Shown piece after piece: positions 22,912-33,736 of a stretch of 64,000 nt of DNA. Both the position numbers and the translations under genes were made by a program. The stretch covers positions 2,500 to 66,499 of the forward strand of contig PYST01000010.1 of assembly GCA_003049485.1 (NCBI GenBank), written 5' to 3'. Source of the DNA: Ophioceras dolichostomum (Eukaryota; Ascomycota; Sordariomycetes; Magnaporthales; Ophioceraceae). The notes under the pieces are model-generated. The model saw only the letters and a program-made list of their open reading frames with translations. It had not been told where the DNA came from and ran no database searches. Within the stretch, counting starts at the first letter, position 1. Each line of letters opens with the position of its first letter.

Positions 22912-24232
22912 ATGAGTGGCCTTCGCGAGGTGTCCCGCTGTTTGCGGCAGCTACCCGTTGTGCAATTATCAAGACCAGCATACCAGAACGCCGCCCTGCG
23001 CAGGTGCGCCTCGTCACAGGCGGCTGCCGCTGTAGCTCCGCAAGATGTTCCCGAGCTTGCGGACCTTGAGAGCCAGTCATCGACCATGACGTCTGGGTTC
23101 GGCGAGGACGTGCACTTGAAGTCTCCTTCAGGCCGTTTTTATGGCAGGGAAAAACAGCTTCCTAGCGCTAGGTTTGTAGCCTAACCATCCCATCCCGTCT
23201 CTCTCTCCGTTGTCTTCCTCCTCTGAAGCACCTTGGCAGGGGACGAAAGGAGCGCCGTAGGAACGCATGACTGACACAAGGACTCCCTCTTCCTCTTCCC
23301 CTTCCCCTAGATACCAATATCATCCGCCCAAGTTCGACCGCGGACCTCTCCACCCCGTGCAATCGCCTCCGTCCTCCGACCCTGTAGCCCGCGACTTCGT
23401 CCCAGGACCCTTCAACCTCCCTCGCCTGAAGCAGACGTTCGAGTCGACCATCGCCTCCGACATGCTCGCCCTGACCTACCAGCACCACCCGCCCGGCACC
23501 ATCCCGCCCACGCGCGACCACATGGCCGAGCGCCTCCGCGAGTGGGACGATTCCTCGCCGTACCACAAGAACAGGCCCAAGCGGGGGCCCCGCGGCAGCG
23601 CCGCGTCGCGCCTGCACGAGCCGGACATCACGTTCCGCAACGTGCCCGAGATCAAGGAGGTCGTCATCGTCACGTACCAGCCGGACGCGATCAAGAACGA
23701 GAACATCCTGTGGGTCGCGCGCGCCGTGCTGCAGGCCGTCAGCGGGGCCGTCCCGGAGATCACGAAGAGCAAGGAAGGGATCGCGGGGTGGCAGGTGATT
23801 AAAGGGAGGTACACGGGGACAAAGGTCACGATGAGGGGGAACGCGGCGTACGAGTTCGTCGACAAGCTGATACACCTGGTGCTGCCCCGCATCAAGGAGT
23901 GGCCGGGCTTCAAGGGGACGTCGGGAGACAATCAGGGGAATTTGGCGTTTGGGCTGAAGCCGGCTGAGTTGGCGCTGTTCCCTGAGATCGAGGCGAACTA
24001 CTCGGTGAGTACCTAACCTTCTTTCTGATTTTCGTAGCTGTGCGCTTCCCAGGTCATGTCATGTTTGTGTGCGGTGGCTAACTTGTCTGTCTTTCCGTCA
24101 ACTCTCTAGTTCTACCCTCCGAAGATGCTGCCCGGCTGCCGCGTGTTCATCAAGACCTCGGCGCGATCAAACAGGCATGCTCGGCTGCTGATGCAGTCTC
24201 TGGGTGTGCCATTCTACGGACCTCGGTCATAA
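22912..24232 (+). CDS. MRPL7: Mitochondrial ribosomal protein uL5m
   Basis: Three exons: 22912-23171, 23311-24004 and 24110-24232 (358 aa). The N-terminus (MSGLREVSRCLRQLP, then Arg/Ala-rich) is a typical presequence. The central and C-terminal parts match the L5 fold: PDITFRNVPEIKEVVIVTY, then a globular domain with KVTMRGNAAYEFVDKL, VLPRIKEWPGFKG and GNLAFGL, and a final exon with LPGCRVFIKTSAR. uL5m sits in the central protuberance of the mitochondrial large ribosomal subunit. The first intron has an unusual donor, GTTTGT; it is supported by the phase join that rebuilds an Arg codon and by in-frame stops soon after it. The last intron uses GTGAGT...CTCTAG. Confidence 0.92.
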
Positions 24233-24576
24233 TAACAAAGGGCAATGTGTATTCGTTCCCCCATTCGTTCCCTCCGTCGGGGAGGTAGGTGGTAGAAAAT
24301 GACCACCCTACCTCCACTGTATAAAATCATCACCACGGGATCTAGCTCATGTACAATGCGTAAGGCCATTTGTATAGAACATCTTTTTATATGTTGCTCA
24401 TTATTTTTCATTTGTAGAAACGGCAATATGAGCGAGATCGTGTACCTCGCTTGGTCTATGTGAACCCGAACCGCAGAACTCCAGCCGTACAGCACGTTGT
24501 CGCCCACCATTGCAAAATCTCCCGCCTGAACGCCATCCACTCATATCGATGTCTCCCATGTGCTCAGGTCCAATGA

Positions 24577-25275
24577 TCATTGATCTGCCTCGTCATCCGC
24601 CCCCGCTGTCGATTTTGGGGTGGCTGATGCCTTCGCAATCTCTGCCTTCAGCACGTCCATAATCTCATCAACATCATCCATATCCGTCGCGTCGACCTTG
24701 TCCTCCGAGACGAGGCCCAGCTTCGCGACCTCCTCGACCAGCACGTCCATGGCGGGCTGGTAGTTCCTGCACGCCGAGCTCAGGGCGTACACGGCCTTCT
24801 TGCGCACAGCCACAGGCTGGTCCTCGGGCTTCGAGGTCGCGATGGCCACCAGGCGGGGCAGCCCTCCCAGGGCCAGGAGCCTCTCCTGGCTGGGCACGTT
24901 GTTCTGCACGGCGGTGCCGACGCACCAGGCGGCCATGTGGCGCAGGTCGGCGTGGTCGCTGTCGAGCATGCCCAGGAGCGGGGTCCAGAGCGAGAGGGCG
25001 GCGAGGTTGTTGGCGTTGTCGAGCGACTCGATCAGCTGCTCGAAGTTGTCGAACGCGACGAGCTTGTTCTCGAGCGTCACGGACGGGTCGGTGCTGGTCA
25101 CGACGTCGAGGCTGGCCTGCATCAGCTCAGCGTCCGAGGCGCCGCCGAAGAGCGCCGAGAGGATCTCGGGTTCTATTGGTCGCTGGGTTTGGGAGCCTGG
25201 CGGAGGAGGGGGTGTGGATGGGCTGTTGGAGTTCTCGATGCTCCATTTCAGGAGCGTGTTTAGATTGCGGTCCAT
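24577..25275 (-). CDS. FES1: Hsp70 nucleotide exchange factor Fes1
   Basis: Single exon, 232 aa, starting MDRNLNTLLKWSIENS, the characteristic Fes1/HspBP1 beginning. Armadillo-like repeats run from about residue 60 to 200 (NFEQLIESLDNANNLAAL, LRHMAAWCVGTAVQNN, VRKKAVYALSSACRN). The acidic C-terminus contains DDVDEIMDVL and ends ADDEADQ. Fes1 releases ADP from cytosolic Ssa-type Hsp70 and directs misfolded proteins to degradation. The length fits filamentous-fungal Fes1 (about 210-230 aa). It converges on MRPL7, with 344 bp between the stop codons. Confidence 0.94.
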   Translation of the reverse strand: MDRNLNTLLKWSIENSNSPSTPPPPPGSQTQRPIEPEILSALFGGASDAELMQASLDVVTSTDPSVTLENKLVAFDNFEQLIESLDNANNLAALSLWTPLLGMLDSDHADLRHMAAWCVGTAVQNNVPSQERLLALGGLPRLVAIATSKPEDQPVAVRKKAVYALSSACRNYQPAMDVLVEEVAKLGLVSEDKVDATDMDDVDEIMDVLKAEIAKASATPKSTAGADDEADQ

Positions 25276-25586
25276 TGCGCCTGTAGATCTGTGGTGACGA
25301 TTGTGTGTAGCTGCTTCCAGGTGGTAGGTTCACTCGAGAGGAAAAGGATGGATGCGGATCAACACGGGGAGCTCTTTCTTCTCCCCGCTGGCACAATATA
25401 ATTTTTATTCGAGAGCTCTGACGAAATCCTTGCCTATTTCAGGAAAGTTCAAGAAACTTCCATCTCAAAACGGTTTAGTGCGTCACATGACCTCGCATCA
25501 CCTTCGCGCCTCCTCGACATCGACGTCGGTGCTGGTAAACGGGCACCTCAAGAACTAGCAGTCAACTTGCGACCTTCGCAGCATAT

Positions 25587-26640
25587 CATGGTCATGGACA
25601 AGAGTCTAAGCAGGCGCGATTCGGCAACTTCTGCCATGATAATCCCAAAGATGCTCTCGGGGTGCGGTCCCTCCACAGCCAGCTGGCATCGACTCGGACT
25701 ACGCCATCATCAGCCAGTACCAGATCGTGTGTATCTATTCGCATTCCTCGAGTGGCAACACCGGAACACAAGATGGACGAGTCTAACGAGTCCTTCTGGC
25801 GACAGCAGATCTTCGAGGCGCTGTTCGCGGAAATGCTTAGGATGCTAGAGTCACTTGCCGTCTTCCCAGAGCTGGAGGGCGAAGATAAGATGTTCGGCGC
25901 GATAAAGAAAATCATATTGGCCTTCGTGAAATTTCTGGAAGAGAAAGAGAAGGCAAAGAGAGTAGGATAGCCGCCACGGACCTCGAGAGCGTTGACCTCA
26001 CCGATAGCGCCACGGACTCGGAGAGCGACGCGTTCCCCCTTCACGTCCTCGAGAAATGGTTCAAGACCATAATCAAATCTGTCTTTGTCTGACTGCTAGT
26101 AGCAAGCATATTCCCCTCACTGTCTCCCCAATCATTCGAGATCGAGATGTTCGTGGTCGAACCGTCACTTTCTAACACTTTCCCGTTCTCCCTTTAGGCG
26201 TTGCAACATGACAATCGCCAATGTGAACGCCAAGCGACGCAAGGCCAACAAGGACGCCCGGCTTTACCCAATTCGGGATGTGTTCACTGGAAAAGAGATC
26301 GAAGACTTCCCGAAAACCCGACGTGGATTAGGGACCTGTTCTGGTTCGTCGTCTCTGGAGCTCCTTGCCGCAAGTTCAAGAGAGGACAGATCCCAAGACT
26401 TACCTACCTGGTAACTTTTACCTTACTCCTGGAGGTGACTCCCAACAGAAGATCAAATCGATTCATGGCTCAAGGCCGCGGGATACACCGAACTTGCGTA
26501 TCTCCCCGGCTTAACTCTCAAACAGAGCCGGCTGTGGTATATTTGGGTCTGGGTCGAAAACCAGTCGGAAACTTGCTATCTCATGCTTTCTTTCATAGCG
26601 CCGATTGGACAGCATTTCAAGTATTACTAACTAGATGACA
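25587..26640 (+). pseudogene. Broken, unrecognised coding remnants
   Basis: Several short stretches look protein-coding but lie in different plus-strand frames. At 25775-25950 one frame reads as acidic amphipathic helices (DESNESFWRQQIFEALFAEM ... FLEEKEKAK) and then meets a stop. Immediately after it a second frame reads ATDLESVDLTDSATDSESD ... VLEKWFKTIIKSVFV to a stop near 26090. From 26208 a third frame gives MTIANVNAKRRKANKDARLY ..., which loses sense near 26330. From about 26450 another reads IDSWLKAAGYTELAYLPGLT to a stop near 26635. Splicing does not obviously join these parts. I do not recognise the protein. A decayed gene is the simplest reading; a multi-exon gene with badly drawn introns is the alternative. 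Confidence 0.35.
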
Positions 26641-28594
26641 GCGTTGACCTGATTATATTACATGGTACTTAGGTGACAACGGAGGATAGGTACATGTATC
26701 TTGACAGTCGAGTGACTACGGAGTATACCTAAATCAACACCAGCGATGTGCTTCGAGACGAGCTGCCTCATCCTTGGCGTGAGATGGGCTGGATAGCAGC
26801 TCCTGGCGGAGCCCCGCCAAGCCCACAGATTACCCCGCCATTGCCCCTCATCATATTTCGACCTCCCTCCACAAGAAGAACTGGAATGCAATGCTTGCAC
26901 CCGTCTCTCCGTCGCTCAGGCCGAGTCTGCCTCAAAGCCCGAAGCTGGACAAATTCTCTATGGCGGGCAGCTGAAACACTGGAGTCGCTCTATTCTTATT
27001 GAGAAATCACCTCGATGCATCCGCCGAGCTGATGACCAAGGGAAGGATTTGTGATGTGTGTGTGTGTGTGTGTAGTATGTGCGTGTTTGTGTGCGGGCAG
27101 CTAGAGTTACGCACACACTCGATCGCCGAAGCTGAGGACCCTGAGCTAAGCCACGCACTGTGACGAATCCGTGTGGGAGGCGATGGTCAGCCCGGCTGGG
27201 TGGCACAGAGAAGTGAAATTCACTGTGCTTCAACCTGGTGTCAGACTACGTCAGACGCAGGATGGAAAGCTAGCCGGTCTGAATTATCAGAAGAAAAAAA
27301 AGGAGGATAGAGTCGGCTGGCGGCTCGTTAGTTCATTCGAGGAATGTGAGAATGGCCCTTGCCCTTGCATATTCCGCACCACCGCGCGGGCGGCTCGCTT
27401 TCTACCACAAAAAATTCTGATACCTGCTTGGCAACCAACGCCACTAGGATGGGAGGTCAAGAATGCTAATGATCATCGCCTTCTGACTTGACTGGCGCAG
27501 ACTGCTAAGTAGGAAATGAGAAATCGGCAAGCGGAAAGCACCGTAACAGGAGGGAGGGATCATGCTCTAATCGTTCACCTTGACGATGTGCTCAGAGGTT
27601 CCCCAGTGGAGAGAAAGGCGGCAACTGTTCGAGCCGCGACTCTCGCCAGGCGGCCAGATAAGAGTGTTAAGGTTGGTCGCTTTAATATCGGTGCCTCGGA
27701 AACGTCGCGCATGTGGCAACTGGGATTACGAATATTGAGTGACAGGATATAGGAAATGCCGGGAGCCTGGCCTTTTTCTGATACTGTTTTGGCGACTGCC
27801 TGTCTCTAGTGAAGAGAACGGGCAACGTCATGGTGAGAACAGCTAACTTCCATGGCATCAGGGGTGAGCTCCCCAGCCTCCAGTCAACAGAGAGAGGCAG
27901 ACGGAATGGTTTAAAAAAACAAAAAAAACGATGAAGGGTACGAGATACGGAATACCACTGAGGAGTTCCGCCAAAAGACATCGTCCGTCTGGTTTGCTTT
28001 CGCTCCTCTCATTCCCTGTGATAGTGATCCCAACCTCCCAGGGATCCTGTGATAACTGCCCTTTCGGGTTAAAGCGTCAGGAAAATCCCTTGTTTCTGCC
28101 CCAAATTAGGCGGTCTCAACTGGTATTTTGCGCACATTGGTTGGTGCTCTGGCTGCTGCCACCACCTGCCAGGGTACCGTGAGAGCCATCAGGATTCGCA
28201 CTGTGAGCACAGAGGGCCGCAGCACCCCTAGCAGTCCACCACAGCAAGCAGGAGGTGGTGAAAGAGTTGAGGTAGGAGCGAGGAATCAAGCCCAGCCCAC
28301 ATGCAGCCCACAACTTGGCACGGACGCCTCTCTTTTTCTTTGTGACATCCATCCTTCCCCTCCCACCAAAAAAGCGGCCAGCACCAGCTTTTAAAATCTA
28401 CCACTTTGCCTTCCCAATCTTTGTCCCACACCCGACCTCTCCCATCCTCGACATAAACCTCATAAAAGAAACCAGAATCCGTATTCGCTCCGTCGATCTG
28501 GGAATCGCACTTCGAGCATCGCAAAAATCCCTGAATTCTCACCTTTTGAGCAGTTTCTCTAGTGTTCTCAACAAATCCGTCACAGCCGCCCACC
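26641..28594. other. Intergenic region upstream of actin
   Basis: No gene recognised. A TG microsatellite lies at 27057-27074. The final 250 bases before the actin start codon are C/T-rich with CCCACC and TCCCACAC motifs, typical of a strong fungal promoter and leader; I see no canonical TATA box. Confidence 0.55.
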
Positions 28595-30476
28595 ATGGAA
28601 GGTATGTCCGCCACCACCCCTTTCGCCCGCGCGCGAGCGAGCGAGCCAGCAACCCGCCGCTCCATTCCAGCAGAAAGGACCTCACCCGAGTCGAGGACGA
28701 CGTGCATTTCGCTCGCGCGAATCTGCTTTGCGATCCCCTTTTACTGATCAGCTTGTCCAAAATGCAGAGGAGGTTGCCGCTCTCGTTATCGACAATGGGT
28801 AAGCTCCCGTTGCCGCCAACCATCCATCCATCCACGGTCGGATTGCGGGGCCGCCTCTCACCGACAAGTCGCTTGCCCTCGACACACTCCCAATCGAGGC
28901 GGCTCCCGCCAGAAGCGCCCTTGTCATCGCCGCCGGCATCAAGTCATGGAGTACAACGATATTCTAACTCGATTTTCCGTAGTTCGGGTATGTGCAAGGC
29001 CGGTTTCGCTGGTGACGATGCCCCCCGAGCTGTTTTCCGTAAGTCAATACCTGCCCCGCAATCTGCCCGCCGCCGCCTTCGCCGCCTCCTCAGCCTGGTA
29101 TCCATGAGCTTTTGGGCTCGATGGACCGCTCAATCGGCATGCGATGATGCCAAGCAGCATGGCTAATCATTTTTATGTGAACAGCGTCCATTGTTGGCCG
29201 CCCTCGTCACCATGGGTGAGTTTCTCCCACAATCCACGCTTGCTTTGCATACCCAAAAAATCGGCACATGTGGCCAGTTTCCCTACGTTTTGGTCCAAGC
29301 TCTCCAGCCTAGCGCTATTCCGTCCATCATGAAGACTGCTCCTAACGCGGTTTTTGTCTCCGCGCAGTATCATGATTGGCATGGGACAGAAGGACTCGTA
29401 CGTCGGCGACGAGGCTCAATCGAAGCGTGGTATCCTGACGCTTCGGTACCCCATTGAGCACGGAGTGGTCACCAACTGGGACGACATGGAGAAGATCTGG
29501 CACCACACATTCTACAACGAGCTGCGCGTTGCGCCTGAGGAGCACCCGGTGCTGCTGACTGAGGCCCCCATCAACCCGAAGTCCAACCGTGAGAAGATGA
29601 CGCAGATCGTCTTCGAGACGTTCAACGCGCCCGCGTTCTACGTCTCCATCCAGGCTGTGCTGTCCCTGTACGCCTCCGGTCGTACGACGGGTATTGTGCT
29701 CGACTCCGGTGACGGTGTCACTCACGTGGTGCCCATCTACGAGGGTTTCGCCCTGCCGAACGCCATTGCCCGTGTGGACATGGCCGGCCGCGACCTGACG
29801 GACTACCTTATGAAGATCCTCGCCGAGCGCGGGTATAGCTTCTCGACCACCGCCGAGCGCGAAATCGTTCGCGACATCAAGGAGAAGCTCTGCTACGTCG
29901 CCCTCGACTTCGAGCAGGAGATCCAGACTGCTGCCCAGAGCTCCAGCCTGGAGAAGTCGTACGAGCTCCCCGACGGCCAGGTCATCACTATCGGTAACGA
30001 GCGCTTCCGCGCTCCCGAGGCCCTCTTCCAGCCCTCGGTCCTGGGCCTGGAGAGCGGAGGCATCCACGTCACCACTTTCAACTCCATCATGAAGTGCGAC
30101 GTTGACGTCCGGAAGGACCTGTACGGCAACATCGTCATGGTATGTTTTTCAGCTCCCCCATTTCCAGTGAATTCAAAGCTCCCAGGAAACCCAGGGGAAA
30201 AAATATGGAAGATGCTAACATATCCCTCTTTTTCTCCCTTCCTAGTCCGGTGGTACTACCATGTACCCTGGCCTGTCGGACCGTATGCAGAAGGAGATCA
30301 CCGCGCTCGCCCCGTCGTCCATGAAGGTCAAGATCATCGCTCCTCCCGAGCGCAAGTACTCGGTCTGGATCGGTGGTTCCATTCTCGCCTCGCTTTCAAC
30401 CTTCCAGCAGATGTGGATCTCCAAGCAGGAGTACGACGAGAGCGGTCCCTCGATCGTCCACCGCAAGTGCTTCTAA
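28595..30476 (+). CDS. ACT1: Actin
   Basis: Six coding exons: 28595-28601, 28768-28798, 28983-29038, 29185-29215, 29368-30139 and 30246-30476. They sum to 376 codons, the exact 375-aa length of conventional actin. All junctions are GT-AG with consistent phase. The first exon encodes only Met-Glu plus one base. Visible landmarks are [57 protein letters not shown], the phosphate-binding LDSGDGVTH and the C-terminal GPSIVHRKCF. Actin polymerises into the filaments that drive polarised secretion, endocytosis and cytokinesis. Clustering of four introns near the 5' end is usual for filamentous ascomycete actin genes. A further intron appears to begin one base after the stop codon. Confidence 0.98.
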
Positions 30477-30477
30477 G

Positions 30478-30554
30478 GTATGATGACATCACGCGCATTT
30501 TCTCCGACCAGCCCAGAGCTTCATATGTTGTGTCCCCCGACTAACATGCCTTAG
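30478..30554 (+). other. Probable intron in the actin 3' untranslated region
   Basis: Donor GTATGA starts one base after the TAA stop. A CGACTAAC branch site lies at 30538-30545 and a CCTTAG acceptor ends at 30554, giving a 77-nt intron. The signals are as good as those of the coding introns. Confidence 0.6.
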
Positions 30555-31805
30555 TGCTCGATGCAGGCAGCAGCAGCTTCAGCGTCTTTCCTCCATCCTT
30601 TCTCCCAGCCTCCCCCACCCGTGCGACCTTCCTAGTCGGACAGCAACAGCAAACCCTATCAAGATCCCCCCTGATAACATAACCTCCTGCGAGCGAGAAA
30701 CAAACTCCTGGAACAAATGTTGCCACGTCCTCCTCCACATCCTCTTGTCCATTTTCTCGCGAAGAAGAAAGAAAAAGTTTTGACCGTCGCCGTCGTCGAC
30801 ATGGTAGGGTTGTTTGGCAACGGGAAAAAAGGAAGGTGGCGCGACGGTGTTGGTGGCCGTGGTGGTATCCCTTTTTGTCGTTCGTCTCTTGCTACAACAA
30901 CAACGCTGGAGGAAAAGTACGCTGGCATCCATGGCATGTGTTCTTCGACTAGTAGTCATTTCCCTCTCCCTCTTCTCTTCATCTTCTTCTCTTTCCCTCA
31001 CTTTCTTCTCTTGTCCTATTGGCGAGGCTTTGGTAGCTCGCCCGCGTTTTTTGTAGTCGGGTGATGGAATGGGAGGGACTGTGACGGAACGGGGAGCAAA
31101 GGAAAGTAGTGAGGAAGTGGCGAGATGGACGGATGGACGGGTGAAACGGATGGATGAGGAGGGGAGGAAATGGAAATTACGGGGCAGTTTCGAGTATACC
31201 GGAGGTTGATCATACAATTTAGCTTTTGTTTTCGTCCCCCCTCATGAACACTCACGAACCCGTATCCTATGATTACGATTTGCACGGTTCCGTCGCCTCG
31301 TCGTCCCTTTGCTTGAGTACCTCTAGGTAGACTATACCCTTCGACGTGTAGTCTTGGGTCATCTATACCACATGCTAGCTTTGTGTCGTACTTGACTTTG
31401 CTGTTGTGGCTCTTGGTGGGTAGGCGGTTGATGCATGTCATGTGGTGCAACGAAGGGGACCAGGCGCCGCAGTGTACGTTAGACAGGTAGGCGAATCCGA
31501 ACTGGTAATTAGGAAAGAGAGGGCGTAAAGAGAGGCGTTCTGACGAGAGATTCGGCTCACATCCAGTAGCTCGGCCGCTGGGTTCCTTCAAGTCTTGCTC
31601 AAGGGTGATGATGACTGTCGCTCGTGTGAGATGTGAGATGTCTGGGTATGTGTCCAGTTTATACAGCCCCTGCAGCCTGTCCAGAGTATCCTACAAGCGT
31701 ACTAGCAGCATCGCCGTCAAGGGAGTGACCTTTTGGTCACGTCCGCATACGCTGACGCTGGGTAGGTGGGTATATATTGTGCGTCTCACTCCAACAAGTA
31801 GTAGT
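30555..31805. other. Actin 3' flank and convergent spacer
   Basis: About 1.25 kb between actin and the convergent release-factor-like gene. It contains pyrimidine-rich tracts (30950-31020) and no gene I can support. Confidence 0.6.
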
Positions 31806-32607
31806 TCATGTAGTTATGCCGTCTCGAGCAGCTGTCCCTTGTGCAGTTGCAGTTGTTGTTGTAGCCGCTGCCGCTGCCACTCCTGCTTCAGCTTCGACAG
31901 CTTCAGCTTCAGCTTCTCTCCCCCTCTTCTCCTCCTCCAGCTTCCTGTACTTGCGCCGCCTCTTCTTCGCGGAGCTGTCGCTCCGCCTCTTGGTCACCTC
32001 GGACACGATCGCCGACCGGCTGCTCTCGCCGTTGTACAGCACGTCGAGCCGGTCGGCGAGCAGCTGCCGCGCGATCTTGCGGTTCTGGGACTGCGAGCGC
32101 GTGGCTTGCGACTTGACGACTATGCCTGTTGGGATGTGGCGGAGCTGGCAGGCTGAGGAGGTTTTGTTCTTTTATGATGTTAGTGTGAGGTTATGTACCG
32201 AGTAGTTAAGGCGTTTATGGAGGGGGCACCAGAGGAGGGCTAGAGGAGGGGGGAGGGAGGCAGAGGAGCATGGGGAAGGAAAGGAAAGGGAAGGAAGCAA
32301 AACGTACGATCTTCTGCCCGCCTGGCCCGCTGCCCTTGACGAAGAACTCCTCGATCTCGGATTCTGGTGGCGGTTTTGGCCGGGGCGGCATCTGTGTCTT
32401 TTCGGATAGTGGCGCATGAGCGGTAAAGGCGCGTTGCTGCTGCTGCTGCTGCTGCCGGACGACGGAGCCGTAGCAGCTGCTGTTGCTACCGCTGGGGACG
32501 GCGCAGAGAGAAGCCGGAGTCGCGAGCGCAGGTGCTGGTGACCGCGAGATCACATGTTTGCTGCCACGGCTGCCTAGGCCTCCGAGCCATCTCATGGATC
32601 GCTGCAT
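31806..32607 (-). CDS. Mitochondrial GGQ release-factor-like protein, apparent frame conflict
   Basis: Two exons on the minus strand: 32607-32308 and 32167-31806, about 220 aa. Exon 1 gives a basic/Ser-rich presequence, a seven-Gln run, then EEFFVKGSGPGGQKI with the catalytic GGQ. Exon 2 gives SSACQLRHIPTGIVVKSQAT, SQNRKIARQLLADRL and a Lys/Arg/Glu-rich tail. This is the short RF-1-domain family (human MTRFR/C12orf65, yeast Rso55), which lacks codon-recognition domains and rescues stalled mitoribosomes. Oddity: the intron has a strong GTACGT donor and a CTAAC branch before AAAAG, yet exon 1 ends in phase 0 while exon 2 reads AAC AAA AC then TCC TCA GCC, one base short of the expected Asn-Lys-Thr-Ser-Ser. 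This is a one-base deletion, a sequence error, or use of another splice site (a weak GTTTTG donor five bases further on would restore phase with one extra residue). Confidence 0.8.
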
Positions 32608-33183
32608 GTTGTTGGTACCGCACGCCTCCTGCGATTCTTCCCCATGTTCGCAAGTCCGTAGAATAGGTTGGGACAAGCTCCGGGCTTGCGAGGATCGTCG
32701 ATAGTTCCGAGTCTGGATGTGAGGACCAATCATTCCCAGTCAAGTTTATAGTGGGCAGTTGAACAGATAGGGGGCTCGCGACTCCACATTGACCAATCAT
32801 GGAGCGGGGATTAGGCGGGAGCCCCCTTATCGACCGTTAATTCCCGCTGCAGGAACCCATCCAGATTCTTTTCGCGACTTGCCGCCGCCGAGGACGATCA
32901 TCACGACCAAACGCCAAACTGTTGGCGGCCTGGCGAAAACATATGCTCCTACTAAACTACAATCTTCTCTCCTATTGTGCGCGGGAATAAAGTCCAACCC
33001 TCAAACTCCCACCCACAGTCTTCCCCGCACTCCGCTCCCGAGAGTCCCGCTCGCGCCATCAGATTGCGAGGACGTTCGTGTATCGGCCGCCGTGCTCACC
33101 GACCCTTCCGTCGTTCGATAGTCTGTCTGCCTCCCTTACCGACCCAAACTCCACACCACGAGGAGATAACTACCTCGCCCAAG
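32608..33183. promoter_or_regulatory. Divergent promoter: release-factor-like gene and SPT small subunit
   Basis: 576 bp between opposite start codons. Two oppositely oriented CCAAT-type boxes lie close together (CCAATCATTC at 32727 and GACCAATCATGG at 32790), a typical bidirectional arrangement. No TATA box is evident. Confidence 0.5.
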
Positions 33184-33736
33184 ATGGACACTCTCGACAG
33201 GTTTGTCAAGTGGGTGCAGCTGAAGATTTACCAGCTCGAGGTCACATTCGCGGTCTACATCTTTACCCCGACAGAGAAGTTTGTCTTCTGTAGGTCACCG
33301 CTCTGTCTCTCGTCGCCCTGCTCGCCTCGTTTCCCTACGACTCCCATCCTGTGCCGGAACCGCCGACGAGACATGATAGAAACGCCTTCCATAAATAAGC
33401 GCTCTCCATTTTCCTTCGGTGGCGATCATAGCACCAACAGAATATCTAACTCAGCTCAACCCTAATTTAGACTCCGTAATGTTCCTCCTCTTCGGCCTCG
33501 CCCTCATCGCCACGATCCTCTACCTCCCGCAGCACATAGTCTTCCTGCTCAACCGCGCCTGGTGGTACATCCACGGCGACGAGGCGTCCGACGTCGTCGA
33601 AGCCGTCGCCGGCCTCGCTGCTAAGGGCGTCAAGGGCGTCGCGGGAGCAGCAGGTTTGACGATTGGGGGGACGACGGCCACGACATCAATATCGACGCTC
33701 GCCTCGGCGGCCGCGGGCGTCGTCAGGGAGCTCTAG
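33184..33736 (+). CDS. Small subunit of serine palmitoyltransferase (ssSPT-like)
   Basis: Two exons: 33184-33289 and 33471-33736 (123 aa). The start context is AAGATGG. Residues 10-65 align by eye with the human SPTSSA family: KIYQLEVTFAVYIFTPTEKF corresponds to the YQYLLVT-LYMLEPWER region, and ILYLPQHIVFLL to the YVFMPQHI segment. Both have a short pre-membrane part, the conserved Pro-Glu/Lys turn and PQHI after the hydrophobic helix. These ER proteins bind and activate the Lcb1/Lcb2 heterodimer that makes 3-ketosphinganine, the first step of sphingolipid synthesis. After YIHGDEA comes an Ala/Gly/Thr-rich tail of about 45 residues that the animal proteins lack. The intron uses GTAGGT...TTTAG with a CCTAAT branch-like site. 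Confidence 0.82.

Noticed and set aside
28315..29166. 283-codon plus-strand frame at the actin 5' end
   Set aside because: It reads through three short actin exons and their introns; the spliced exons give exact 375-aa actin.
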